Source: Phycisphaerales bacterium Planc_01 | GTDB taxonomy: Bacteria; Planctomycetota; Phycisphaerae; Sedimentisphaerales; Anaerobacaceae | Length of the DNA stretch: 64,000 bases | Reading direction: 5' to 3' | Assembly (NCBI GenBank): GCA_001603075.1 | Contig: LVBB01000122.1 | Location: 1-64,000, forward strand | Part shown: one piece after another, positions 53,757-64,000 of the stretch | How the letters are laid out: each line of letters starts with the position of its first letter | Position numbering within the stretch: the first letter of the stretch is position 1 | Notes under the pieces: model-generated | Seen by the model: the letters and a program-made list of their open reading frames with translations, nothing else | The model's database searches: none | What the model was told of the DNA's origin: nothing | Position numbers and translations under genes: made by a program

Positions 53757-54632
53757 TCAGTAGTCCTTGAAGTTGCGCATCCACTGTGGCCAGTCGCCGG
53801 GCTGGACGCCGCCGGCACGAGTCCAGGGTCCGGCGGTGTCGAATTCCCGGTGCCACTTCAGCGTCCAGAGTTCCTTGAGACCGACCTTGCGGACCGACCA
53901 ATCCATGAACAGGGCGTTCACCGCGCCGTCGTGACGATTGATGCACACGGTGTTGCGCAATTCCCACGGCCTGACATCCAGCGTCGGTATGGCGTCACAT
54001 TCGGGCGGGGACGGTCCGGAGTCGTCCCAGTACGACTCGCCGTAATACGAAGCGCTATCGAGCAACACCGGAATCCGGTTCTGACCGCGGACGTCGGCCA
54101 TTCGCCAGATCCGCCTCTCCTTGGACTCCTCGATGTCGAGCAGCCAGTTCCAGCCCACGTGGGTACTGAGACCGTAGCTGCTGTAGAATACCTCGCAGCC
54201 GTAAGGCGTCCACGGGGTATGAGCTATCCCGCCGGTCCAGGCCACGAAGGTCCCGCCGTTTGAAAGCCCGTTCCCCTCGGAAACGAGGTATTTCACGGCC
54301 ATGGGACAACAGACGATGCCCTCGCCCGCCTCCCGACCGGACAGGTTCCACAGCCCCCAGTAAGGCCAGGTGCGCGCCCCTGGGCCGTAACCGCCCCTCG
54401 GGACCCCCCAATCCGGGGACCAGAAACTCCCGCCATTGTCGTTGACGGACATGGCCATGAACGTGCCCCACTGGCGCAGGTTGGCCTGGCAGACCACCGC
54501 CCGCGCCTGCTTCCGCGCCCGCTGCAACGCCGGCAGCAGCAGCGTCATCAGCATCGCGAGGACGGCGATCACGACCAGCAGCTCGATCAGGGTGAATGCC
54601 CGGTCGGTTTTTGTTTGCTCTGCCGCGCCCAT
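53757..54632 (-). CDS. Pseudopilin-like protein
   Basis: 291 residues. A short leader (12 residues) precedes [26 protein letters not shown]-type prepilin sequence, and the C-terminus has [19 protein letters not shown], a complete H-X9-D-W motif, ending NFKDY as in its paralogues. ATG 54632 is chosen because AAAGGAG lies 9 bases upstream; an ATG 8 codons earlier has none. It is the upstream partner of the gene ending at 52691. Confidence 0.85.
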   Translation of the reverse strand: MGAAEQTKTDRAFTLIELLVVIAVLAMLMTLLLPALQRARKQARAVVCQANLRQWGTFMAMSVNDNGGSFWSPDWGVPRGGYGPGARTWPYWGLWNLSGREAGEGIVCCPMAVKYLVSEGNGLSNGGTFVAWTGGIAHTPWTPYGCEVFYSSYGLSTHVGWNWLLDIEESKERRIWRMADVRGQNRIPVLLDSASYYGESYWDDSGPSPPECDAIPTLDVRPWELRNTVCINRHDGAVNALFMDWSVRKVGLKELWTLKWHREFDTAGPWTRAGGVQPGDWPQWMRNFKDY

Positions 54633-54803
54633 GGCTTCCGCTCTCCTTTTGCCCAAAAGGAGTCCTCGCGCTGCGCCACCTTCGAAGGCGTAGTCTCATT
54701 GCTGTTGGCTTCGTCGTCAGTGGTGCGTCGCTTTGGTGTCTATTGTCTGCGCTGCCGGCGGTCTTGTCAAGATCAAACCGCCGCGATCCGGTGTTCGCAA
54801 GGG

Positions 54804-54831
54804 GTAGGGGCGAATGATTATTCGCCCCTAC
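54804..54831. repeat. GTAGGGGCGAAT palindrome, fourth copy
   Basis: Perfect form of the palindrome (GTAGGGGCGAAT, GATT, ATTCGCCCCTAC) between the pseudopilin gene and the conserved hypothetical gene ending at 54905. Confidence 0.85.
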
Positions 54832-54904
54832 AGACGGTCGGCACCGTCGGCGAACTCGCCTGCCACGCGCTGATCCGGGTTGTATGGGCGTGATGCTGGC
54901 GAGC

Positions 54905-55750
54905 TTACGGTGTGTCTTCGGTGGACTCGGCGTTGCGCTGGGCCTTGTGCATGAGTTTGTAGACCCAATCCTCGAAGTACATCGGATAGAGGTTGATCTT
55001 CTCGGTGGCCAGTTGCAGGCCCTTGCGGCTCATCCACGCCTTGATCTGGTCTTCGTATCCGGGCAGTCGCTTGTGGATCTGCCGCCGGTAGAGCCGCTTG
55101 AGCATCTGCCGTCTCCTGTGGCGGACCTCGTCGGGCTTGTCTACGGCGCGGAAATACCGACGAACGGCCTCCACTGTGGTCTCCTGGCCCTTGCGGAAGT
55201 ACGGGGCCAAGCGCTGCGGCACGTCGCTGCGCAGGGCAAACTCGTCGTCGATCGCGCCGAGGTGCGCCTCGGCGGGCTCGTAGTGCAGCAGGGGGTCGTA
55301 GAAGAAGACCGCCGGATGATAATCGACGCGGTGCGCGCCGAGGTAGATCGTGAAGACGTCCAGCCCGCGCCCGTTCTGATACAACATGGGCGGCCCGTCT
55401 CCGATCAGAATACTGAAGCAGAGGTTGTTGAAATCCTTGCGATTGAAACCCACAATATCGCGATGGACCTTGCGCAGCTTGGGCAGGCCGGCCCGCCGAA
55501 CGTCGAAGACAAGCAATCGGGCGCGGGTCGTCTCCTGGGCGGCCCGTTCCATCGTCTCGACCGTATCGCGGATCGTGCCGGCGCCGGGCTGAACGATCTC
55601 GTAGCCTTTCAGTCGGGGGTCGGCGCCGATCCGTTCGGCCACGTCGGTTCCGAGGATCGGATCGAGCGTCAGGATGTAGATCGTGTTGCGCCTGGCCCGA
55701 TGGGTCAGGATGTCGTGCTTGTCGTCGATGATTTCCTGCCGTTCGATCAC
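54905..55750 (-). CDS. Conserved-looking hypothetical protein
   Basis: 281 residues from a GTG at 55750, which lies 16 bases after the Tex stop; the open frame continues upstream into tex, but that part has no support. The protein is soluble and basic at the C-terminus (RHRRRQMLKRLYRRQIHKR). It has YILTLDPILGTDVAERIG, RARLLVFDVRRAGLPKLRKVHRDIVGFNRKD and DVFTIYLGAHRVDYHPAVFFYDP. I do not recognise the family. The position directly after tex suggests co-transcription. Confidence 0.65.
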   Translation of the reverse strand: MIERQEIIDDKHDILTHRARRNTIYILTLDPILGTDVAERIGADPRLKGYEIVQPGAGTIRDTVETMERAAQETTRARLLVFDVRRAGLPKLRKVHRDIVGFNRKDFNNLCFSILIGDGPPMLYQNGRGLDVFTIYLGAHRVDYHPAVFFYDPLLHYEPAEAHLGAIDDEFALRSDVPQRLAPYFRKGQETTVEAVRRYFRAVDKPDEVRHRRRQMLKRLYRRQIHKRLPGYEDQIKAWMSRKGLQLATEKINLYPMYFEDWVYKLMHKAQRNAESTEDTP

Positions 55751-55766
55751 TGTCGTAAAGCCCTTA

Positions 55767-58001
<2,235 letters not shown>

Positions 58002-58163
58002 CGATCGATCCTTCTCATGCGAATTTCGAGCACCCTGCGCCCCGGCGGCGCCGATGCTCGGAGACTATATCCCGTTGGTGCCGCTGTTTCAAGGACGCTT
58101 GCTGTTGGGGAGCGTTACAGGTCGGGCCCGGAATATGCCCTTACGAGCACACGACGAACGGAA

Positions 58164-58856
58164 TCAGAATTCCGGTGAGGTGAGCCCCTCCTGGATGGCG
58201 TACTTGGTCAGTTGGGCCACGTTGTCGATGTCGAGCTTGTTCATGATGCGCAGGCGATGGGCCTCGACCGTCTTGGGGCTGATGTGCAACTGAAGGGCGA
58301 TCTGCCGGGTCGTCCTGCCCTCGGCCATGAGCTGGAGTACCTCCCGTTCGCGCTGGGTCAACACGGAAGATGCCGACGGCGCCCCGACGGCCCCACCGCC
58401 GAGGAGATCCTCGACGATCACATCCCCGATCGACGGGCTCACATAGGTCCTGCCGGCGGCGACGGTGCGAATCGCGGCGACCAGTTCGTCGTAGTCGCAA
58501 TCCTTGAGCAGATACCCTCTCGCTCCGGCTCGGAACATCTCCACGACGAACTGCCGCGATGAGTGCATGGACAGCGCGATCACCTTCATCCTGGGCGACT
58601 CGCCGATGATCCGACGTGTGGCTTCGACGCCGTTCAGATCGGGCATGCTGATATCCGTGACCAGGATGTCGGGACGGAGGGTGCGGACCAACTCGACCGC
58701 ATCGCGGCCGCTCGAGGTCTGGCCGACGACCTCGATGTCGTCTTCCTGCTGGATCGCTCGGCCCAGTCCCTGCCGGACGATCGCGTGATCGTCGGCCAAC
58801 ACGATGCGAATCCTCACCGCCTGCTGCCCCTGTCCGGGCGAATCCTCACTGGCCAC
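58164..58856 (-). CDS. NarL/FixJ-type response regulator
   Basis: 230 residues. The receiver has VLADDHAIVRQGL, phosphoacceptor D68 in LVTDISMPDLNG and YLLKDC with the conserved Lys. A LuxR-type HTH follows (LTQREREVLQLMAEGRTTRQIALQLHISPKTVEAHR). It activates or represses genes after phosphorylation by an unlinked kinase. The start is a GTG at 58856 with GGGAGGG 8 bases upstream; a GTG at 58817 just before IRIVLADDH is the alternative. It follows the aminotransferase gene on the same strand. Confidence 0.92.
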   Translation of the reverse strand: MASEDSPGQGQQAVRIRIVLADDHAIVRQGLGRAIQQEDDIEVVGQTSSGRDAVELVRTLRPDILVTDISMPDLNGVEATRRIIGESPRMKVIALSMHSSRQFVVEMFRAGARGYLLKDCDYDELVAAIRTVAAGRTYVSPSIGDVIVEDLLGGGAVGAPSASSVLTQREREVLQLMAEGRTTRQIALQLHISPKTVEAHRLRIMNKLDIDNVAQLTKYAIQEGLTSPEF

Positions 58857-58906
58857 TGCACAATCCCTCCCGCTTGTCGTCCGCGTCATGCCACGAGACG
58901 GGCCGG

Positions 58907-60262
58907 TCAAAGCCGCGCCAGTTCGTCGCGACTGGTCCAGACCTTCTCGATCGCGTCGGCGATGTCGGCCATGTCCTGACGCGTGCCGAGCAGAGGCCCA
59001 GAGGCCCAGAGCATCGCCATTTCCTCACAGACCTGATCGCACTTCGGGCAGGCACACTGCTCGCGGTACTCGCGCAGTCGCCTGGCCGAATACATCTTCT
59101 TGTAGACCTTCGAATCGAGGATGTGGTCGATCCAGGGCTCGTGGTGCAGACCCCGAGCGATGTACGGGCTCAGGCTCACGCCCTCGGCCGCGAGCGCCTT
59201 GAAGAACGTCGCGCGCGGTACACCGTTGAACTGCTCCTTGTGGTACGACATGGTGTAGAGATAGAAGGAGCCGCTCTGCGTGCCTTCGTAGAGCTTCTGG
59301 GGCGTCAGGCCCGGGATGTCCTTGAGGCGCGCGGTGAGGTACGCGGCGTTTTCGTTGCGGCGTCGGAACCGCTCCATCACCCCGGAGAGCTGCCCCAGCA
59401 GGACCGCCGCCTCGAACTCGTTCATTCGGTACTTCGGGCCGATCGTCTCGGTCAGGCCCCGGCGCGACGTGCCGTGGTTGTGCACCGTGTAGCAGCGGTC
59501 CATCAGGTCCTCGTCGCTACCGATGACCGCGCCGCCCTCGCCGCACGCGATGACCTTGCTCGACTGGAAGCTGAAACACCCCACGTCGCCGATGGTGCCG
59601 AGCGTCTTGCCGTCGAACTCGGCCAGGTGCGCCTGGCAGGCGTCCTCGATCACCTTGAGATTGTGCTTCCTGGCGATGGCCATGATCCGCCGCATGTCCG
59701 CCGGCTGGCCCATCATGTGCACCGGCATCAGCGCCCTGGTGTTCTCGTTGATCCGCCGCTCAACCTCGTCGGGGTCGAGCTGGTACGACGCCGGGTCGAG
59801 ATCCGCCAGGACCGGCAGCGCCCGCGCCGAGAGGATCGACGCGATCGTGCCGGGATCGGTATACGGCGACGTGATGACCTCGTCGCCCGGTCCGATGCCC
59901 ATCGCCTCGACGCACGTGTGCAGAGCCTGGGTGCCCGAGCCGGTGGCGACGCAGAAGCGCGCGCCCGTCAGCTTGGCGTATTCCTTTTCGAACGTGGGCA
60001 CCGCGCCGGAGGGCGACTGGATGCGGCACCAGATGCGGCTCTTGGCGGTCTTCATCAACGAGTCGAGCACCTCGTCGTCCCAATAGGGCCACTCGGGCCA
60101 GGCCTTGTTCTGGCGGACGGGCTGCCCGCCCAGGATCGCCAGCTTGCTCGCCTTGTTCGTGAGGTTGCCATAGGCGGGAATCGTTCCGGACGTGACCGCC
60201 GCCACGGAGCCGGCCGATGCGGCCGCGATGAATTGTCGCCTCGTCAGATCGCCGTGTGCCAT
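58907..60262 (-). CDS. Exported DegT/DnrJ/EryC1/StrS aminotransferase
   Basis: 451 residues. A twin-arginine signal (LTRRQFIAAASAGSVAAVTSG) precedes a complete sugar-aminotransferase fold: FCVATGSGTQALH, SPYTDPGT, VIEDACQAH with Asp207, and the PLP lysine K236 in FSFQSSKVIACGEGGAV. Family members transfer amino groups onto nucleotide-linked ketosugars in the cytoplasm, so export is surprising; Tat export of a PLP-loaded enzyme is mechanistically possible. CPKCDQVCEEMAM near the end has cysteines. GAAAGGG precedes ATG 60262. Confidence 0.9.
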   Translation of the reverse strand: MAHGDLTRRQFIAAASAGSVAAVTSGTIPAYGNLTNKASKLAILGGQPVRQNKAWPEWPYWDDEVLDSLMKTAKSRIWCRIQSPSGAVPTFEKEYAKLTGARFCVATGSGTQALHTCVEAMGIGPGDEVITSPYTDPGTIASILSARALPVLADLDPASYQLDPDEVERRINENTRALMPVHMMGQPADMRRIMAIARKHNLKVIEDACQAHLAEFDGKTLGTIGDVGCFSFQSSKVIACGEGGAVIGSDEDLMDRCYTVHNHGTSRRGLTETIGPKYRMNEFEAAVLLGQLSGVMERFRRRNENAAYLTARLKDIPGLTPQKLYEGTQSGSFYLYTMSYHKEQFNGVPRATFFKALAAEGVSLSPYIARGLHHEPWIDHILDSKVYKKMYSARRLREYREQCACPKCDQVCEEMAMLWASGPLLGTRQDMADIADAIEKVWTSRDELARL

Positions 60263-60403
60263 TGCCAGACCCTTTCATTTCCGAATCGCCCGCTCGCCCC
60301 GTGACCTCCTTTATACCCCTTCGCCCGCCCGCCCGCAACCGTTTTCTTCCACCCGCGATTGCGGGAACCAGACCACTTTCGGGCAGGGCTGCTTCTGTCG
60401 CCT

Positions 60404-60495
60404 TTGTCACCCCGAGCGCAGTCGAGGGGGCTGGCCACAGATCGGGTATGCGTCTGATTCCTGGCCAGATTCCTCGACTGCGCTCGGAATGACAG
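60404..60495. repeat. Dispersed CCGAGCGCAGTCGAGG-type repeat, third locus
   Basis: TTGTCACCCCGAGCGCAGTC at 60404 and its inverted partner CTCGACTGCGCTCGGAATGA ending near 60495 form a hairpin of over 25 paired bases with a loop of about 25. The rest of 60263-60709 shows no gene. Confidence 0.85.
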
Positions 60496-60709
60496 GGTCC
60501 TGGTTCACGCAAGTTCATCGTGACGCCGTGAGGCGTTACTTTGTCTGGGAACGTATGCCCCTTCGGCTGCGCTCAGAGCAGGCTCTTACTGGCACGCTAC
60601 AAACAAGCCCCCAGAACGTGTGGATCGTGTGCTCTCGGACTGGCCTTGGCACATCGCGTCGATTAGAATGGCTCGACAACGCCTACGGTTCTGAGAAGGG
60701 AGTTCGACA

Positions 60710-62053
60710 ATGAGAATGTATCTGGCTCTGAGGCTGGCATTGGCTGTGGTGGTCGGGTTGTGTGCCTGTTCGACGAGCCGGTCCGCCTGTGGCGGACTGC
60801 GGGCCGGCTGTGCGAAGGTGGACATCACGCCGCCGCTGGGCCTGAAGCTGATCGGCTCGCAGGGCAAACCCAGCGACTCCGTGCTGGATGAACTCTACGC
60901 CAGGGCCCTGGTCCTTTGCGACGGCGCCAGCACCGTCGCGATCGTCTCGGTCGATCTGCTGTACGCGCCGCTGGAGGAGATCACCAATCCCGTCCGCGCG
61001 CTGGTGGCCGAGCGGGTGGGCATCCCCGGGCAGAACGTCATGGTCTGCGCCACGCACACGCATTCGGGCCCCGACATCTTCACCAATGCCAAGCTCCCGC
61101 CCGCCAGCCGCATCGCGCCGGAGGACATCGACCAGGCCTACGTTCACACGGTGATCGGCAAGCTCGCCAGTGTGGTGCAGATGGCCCATCGCGATATGCA
61201 GGACGCGAAGATCGGCGTCGCGACCGGCGCCCTGCCCGAGGTCGCCTACAACCGCAGGCCCAAGCGGCCCAATGGCCAGGTGCAGACAACGTTTACATTG
61301 CCGGCCGAGATCGCGGCGACGCGCAGAGTGGAGGCTCGCGCCGACGGCCGCACCATCGTGACGTTCACGATGCCCCCCGAGCAGGCGGACCTGACCTTCG
61401 GCCCCATCGATCCGGCGGTGTCCGTGCTGAGGGTCGAGGACCCCAATGGGCAGATCATCGGCTCGCTCTTCGCTTTCGGCTGTCATCCCGTCAGCGTCTA
61501 TCCATTCCGCAGCACGGCGATCTCCGCCGACTATCCCGCGCACGCCATGCGCGTGGTCGAACGGACCGAAGGCGGCGTCAGTCTCTTCGCCCTGGGCCTG
61601 GCGGGCAACGTCGTTCCGATCCGCCGGGATGTCGGCCCCTGCGAGCAACTCGGCAAAGCCCTGGGCGCTGAAGTGCTGCGAAGGCTCCAGCTCGTCGCGA
61701 CGACCGACAACCTCACGCTCGACGCGCGCCGCCGCACGCTGACGCTGGCGACCAAGGACACACCGCCGCAGGAGATCGTGACGGAGGTCCAGGTGCTGCG
61801 GCTGGGCGGCGTCTACATCCTCGGCCTGCCGGGCGAGGTCCTCGTCGAAGTCGGCCTGGCGATCAAGGACAAGGCGGGTATCGACAAGCTCTTCATTACG
61901 AGCATGACCAACGACTCGATCGGCTACGTCTGCCACGCGGAAGCCTACACCGAAGCCGGCTACGAATCCACCCGAGGAACCCACCTCGCCCCCGGCGCCG
62001 GCGAACGCCTCATCGCCGCCGCCCTGGACCTGCTCACCGAAACCAGACGCTGA
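60710..62053 (+). CDS. Secreted neutral/alkaline ceramidase-like protein
   Basis: 447 residues. The signal peptide ends near VVVGLCACST and could be a lipoprotein signal. The ceramidase-type N-terminal fold is seen in RAGCAKVDITPPLGLKLIG, LYARALVLCDG, VSVDLLYAP and CATHTHSGPD, with the zinc histidines in ATHTHSGP and a later His in FGCHPVSVYP. It has only the N-terminal domain; the C-terminal domain of true ceramidases is missing, as is usual for planctomycete members, so lipid hydrolysis is not certain. GGGAG precedes ATG 60710. Confidence 0.85.
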   Translation: MRMYLALRLALAVVVGLCACSTSRSACGGLRAGCAKVDITPPLGLKLIGSQGKPSDSVLDELYARALVLCDGASTVAIVSVDLLYAPLEEITNPVRALVAERVGIPGQNVMVCATHTHSGPDIFTNAKLPPASRIAPEDIDQAYVHTVIGKLASVVQMAHRDMQDAKIGVATGALPEVAYNRRPKRPNGQVQTTFTLPAEIAATRRVEARADGRTIVTFTMPPEQADLTFGPIDPAVSVLRVEDPNGQIIGSLFAFGCHPVSVYPFRSTAISADYPAHAMRVVERTEGGVSLFALGLAGNVVPIRRDVGPCEQLGKALGAEVLRRLQLVATTDNLTLDARRRTLTLATKDTPPQEIVTEVQVLRLGGVYILGLPGEVLVEVGLAIKDKAGIDKLFITSMTNDSIGYVCHAEAYTEAGYESTRGTHLAPGAGERLIAAALDLLTETRR

Positions 62054-62185
62054 GCCTGTCGCGAAGGGCGATTGCGCGTAGAAATGCGCATCTTCGGGAG
62101 GCGGAACTGCAAGCGCTATTGGTTCACCATCTGTACGGAGCCGAACTGGCGGATCGCTTCCGAGAATACCTGAAAGACCGAGGCC

Positions 62186-62326
62186 ATGAAGAAGCCTGAT
62201 CTGCTCGGCGCACTGAAGCCGGTGATTGACGCGTTCGACCGGCTGGCGATCCCATACTACGCGGAGACCCTGGGTGTCCACGATCTGTGGCAGCGGGCCT
62301 GCTCGGAGTCAGGTCTGAAACCCTGA
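62186..62326 (+). pseudogene. Relic of a nucleotidyltransferase-like gene with central deletion
   Basis: 46 codons. The first 25 residues (KPVIDAFDRLAIPYY) look like the start of MNT/DUF-type nucleotidyltransferases, which continue with a GGSVAS motif. Here it jumps directly to AETLGVHDLWQRACSESGL, which resembles the C-terminus of the same family. The catalytic part is gone, so the product cannot be active. A second fragment (ALLVHHLYGAELADRFREYLKDRGHEEA-like frame) ends 11 bases inside this one and may be the relic of a paired gene. Recognition is from memory of the family, not from a search. Confidence 0.45.
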
Positions 62327-62420
62327 TCCCGATGTACGTTGCGGGACTCCGTGCGCCAAGGACCACACGGATCGCTCGCAGGTCACGATCGCAACAGACA
62401 TCAGGCCGCCGATCTGCGCC

Positions 62421-62747
62421 TCACTGAGGGTTTGGCGGTTCTTCGCGGCTGTCATGGCGGTTGGCCAGTTCGAGGCGTTCGGTGTGGGAGAGGATGCAGC
62501 GCCAGGCCTCGACGTGGTCCGGCGCTTGTCGTTCGTAGCGGTAGACGTTGCGGCCGTCGGTGACGTAGGCGACCGATCCGTCCATGCTGCACGTGACGCT
62601 CAGCGACAATCGGCCCTGCGAGTTGGTGATGGTGATCGGCGAGTTGTCCTGGTTCTGGCTGCAGCCGGGGAGGACGAAGGCAATGAGGATCGCCGTGAGC
62701 GTCACATTCAAAGCGATGAGGCCGGTGGTTTTCACGCAGAGCGACAT
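62421..62747 (-). CDS. Small lipoprotein, unknown function
   Basis: 108 residues. Signal peptide with lipobox LPGC (Cys29 or so, in FVLPGCSQN). The mature part has GRLSLSVTCSMDGSVAYVTDGRNVYRYERQ, strand-rich, and a helical tail. GGAAGG precedes ATG 62747. No family recognised. Confidence 0.7.
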   Translation of the reverse strand: MSLCVKTTGLIALNVTLTAILIAFVLPGCSQNQDNSPITITNSQGRLSLSVTCSMDGSVAYVTDGRNVYRYERQAPDHVEAWRCILSHTERLELANRHDSREEPPNPQ

Positions 62748-62943
62748 AATGCCTTCCTTTCCAGGGACTTCGGTTCGTTGAGGGTCATTCGTTTGGCGAC
62801 CCGCATTGTCTGCGCCCGACCAGTCCGCGTCAACCGTCCGGCAGCAGAAGGCTCTTCCACATCAGCGTCTTGACGTATCGAGCCGAGCGCGACACTATGG
62901 GGCCATGAAGAACTCCAAGGAAAGACTTTTTGAAGGTCCCCTC

Positions 62944-64000
62944 ATGGGAGCACGGGTGGAAGGCCGTTTGGGCCGGCGCACGGCAGGTTGGCAGGTTGTT
63001 GTTCTCGCATTGGCGGCGCTCGTATGGGCCGTGCCCGCGCTGGCAAATGAGGCCTCCAGCGTCAACGCCAAGCCGATGGTCGGCGTGTACTACTATCCGT
63101 GGTATCGCGCGCAGGGGCAGCGGGGGGCGAGCAACTGGCGGCAGGCGATGCGGCAGCGGCTGGTCCCGCCCCAGGCGCCGAAGCTGGGCCGATACGATTC
63201 GAGCGACCCGGACGTCGTGGGCGACCACATCGCCCAGAGCGTTCGCGGCGGGATCGCGTTCTGGGCGTCGAGCTGGTGGCGGCCGGGCGATTATACCGAC
63301 ACCACGCTGCGCGACGTGATCCTCAAGCATCCGGACGCCGGCAAGCTCAAGTATGCGATCCTGTACGAATCCACAGGCCGGCTGGGGACGTTCGCCAGGC
63401 CCGACTACAGCCGGTGGATCGACGACCTGACGTATTTGCAGAAGACGTACTTCGACCATCCACACTACCTGCGGATCGACGGCAAGCCGGTCATCTTCGT
63501 GTATCTGACGCGGGAGTACTTCCGCAACAAGGGCCACGAGGCGCTGCGCGAAATGCGCGAGAAGTTCCCGAACCTGTATCTCGTCGGCGATGATGTCTTC
63601 GGGGCCGGCTATAAGGCCGAATGGGCCAAGAACTTCGACGCCGTCACCGCTTACGACGTCTACGGCCAGTCCGTGGGCCCGCGCGGCGGCACGCGCGCCG
63701 CACTGGAGCTTCTTGCAACCAACTACGCCGCCGCCAAAGCGGCCGCCAACAGCGTGGGCGTCGCCTTCATGCCGGCCATCGCACCGGGCTACAACGACAC
63801 CGCCGTGCGCAAGGGGCATCCCGGCCGGGCGCGGTACTTCAGCGACGTCGAGGATTCCAAGGAAGGTGACATCTTCCGCGCCATGATCGCCAACGTCGCC
63901 AAGCCGAACCTCGACCCCAAGTGCGGGCGGATCATGATGGTCACCAGTTTCAACGAGTGGTACGAGGACACCCAGATCGAGGCCACCGCCGGCACGCAGC
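62944..64000 (+). CDS. Secreted GH99-like (WbsX-type) glycosidase, 3' end outside window
   Basis: 352 codons are present and the frame is open at the window edge. A signal peptide ends at VPALA. The barrel begins VGVYYYPWYR and has GIAFWASSWWRPGD, IDGKPVIFVYLTR, FDAVTAYDVYG, GVAFMPAIAPGYNDT and MMVTSFNEWYEDTQIEATAG. The last motif resembles SFNEWHEGTQIEP of GH99 endo-alpha-mannosidases and related WbsX proteins, where Glu residues act on alpha-mannan-type chains. The substrate here is unknown. GAAGGT precedes ATG 62944. Confidence 0.83.
   Translation, partial: MGARVEGRLGRRTAGWQVVVLALAALVWAVPALANEASSVNAKPMVGVYYYPWYRAQGQRGASNWRQAMRQRLVPPQAPKLGRYDSSDPDVVGDHIAQSVRGGIAFWASSWWRPGDYTDTTLRDVILKHPDAGKLKYAILYESTGRLGTFARPDYSRWIDDLTYLQKTYFDHPHYLRIDGKPVIFVYLTREYFRNKGHEALREMREKFPNLYLVGDDVFGAGYKAEWAKNFDAVTAYDVYGQSVGPRGGTRAALELLATNYAAAKAAANSVGVAFMPAIAPGYNDTAVRKGHPGRARYFSDVEDSKEGDIFRAMIANVAKPNLDPKCGRIMMVTSFNEWYEDTQIEATAGTQ

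Noticed and set aside
60244-60518. Small coding frames containing [10 protein letters not shown] before the ceramidase-like gene
   Set aside because: They are translations of the dispersed inverted repeat at 60404-60495, without ribosome binding sites.

Overview
The window looks like a chromosomal contig of a GC-rich planctomycete, most likely of the Phycisphaerae. The grounds are family content, not a database search: many twin-arginine-exported metabolic enzymes (Gfo/Idh oxidoreductase, TIM-barrel isomerase, sulfatase, DegT-type aminotransferase), pseudopilin-like proteins with an [10 protein letters not shown]-terminus and an H-X9-D C-terminal motif, a PEP-CTERM-like anchored protein, large F5/8-type adhesive proteins and secreted glycoside hydrolases. 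No rRNA or tRNA gene was seen.

Layout. 1-8.3 kb: a truncated giant secreted protein, an outer-membrane barrel, TrpB2, a MEMO-family protein, PurE and a P-domain/PEP-CTERM protein. 8.5-13.4 kb: five secreted proteins on the minus strand, three or four of them Q/N-rich paralogues with curlin-like spacing; three share a 25-base inverted repeat at a fixed distance before the start, and the gaps hold recurring hairpins. 13.4-24.2 kb: a repeat-rich stretch with four pseudopilin genes (one broken), a toxin-antitoxin pair, a duplicated block of about 570 bases and three secreted proteins of unknown function. 24.2-25.6 kb: a ParA-type ATPase fused to a glycogen-binding-like domain.

26.3-31.9 kb is a lower-GC island with one compact minus-strand operon: a kinase-like protein with two GHKL ATPase modules, a receiver-like protein with a Cys/His-rich tail, an unrecognised 230-residue protein and an Eco57I-type adenine methyltransferase. 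I do not recognise this as a named system; it is the best candidate for a new defence or signalling system. Next come an HNH-AP2 endonuclease gene bracketed by two copies of a short palindrome, Hsp20, an SDR, D-aminoacyl-tRNA deacylase, an AAA/ABC-type ATPase and a GH5-like enzyme. A second lower-GC insert (37.1-39.4 kb) carries a double-domain KaiC-like ATPase and abuts a membrane-anchored superfamily 2 helicase.

42-64 kb is mostly housekeeping and carbohydrate metabolism: DUF1294, phosphofructokinase, DUF4177, a hydrolase, CheX-like, a CsgG/Lpo-like lipoprotein, a YfcE-like phosphoesterase, then isomerase, oxidoreductase, sulfatase and xylulokinase-like genes that fit breakdown of sulfated glycans. 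After these come two more pseudopilins, a conserved hypothetical protein, Tex, a NarL-type response regulator, the exported aminotransferase, a ceramidase-like protein, a nucleotidyltransferase relic, a small lipoprotein and a partial GH99-like protein.

Several families of short palindromic repeats are scattered between genes. One family has a constant GTAGGG/A-type border and variable palindromic cores; another, with a CCGAGCGCAGTCGAGG core, has become part of the apparent N-termini of two pseudopilins.
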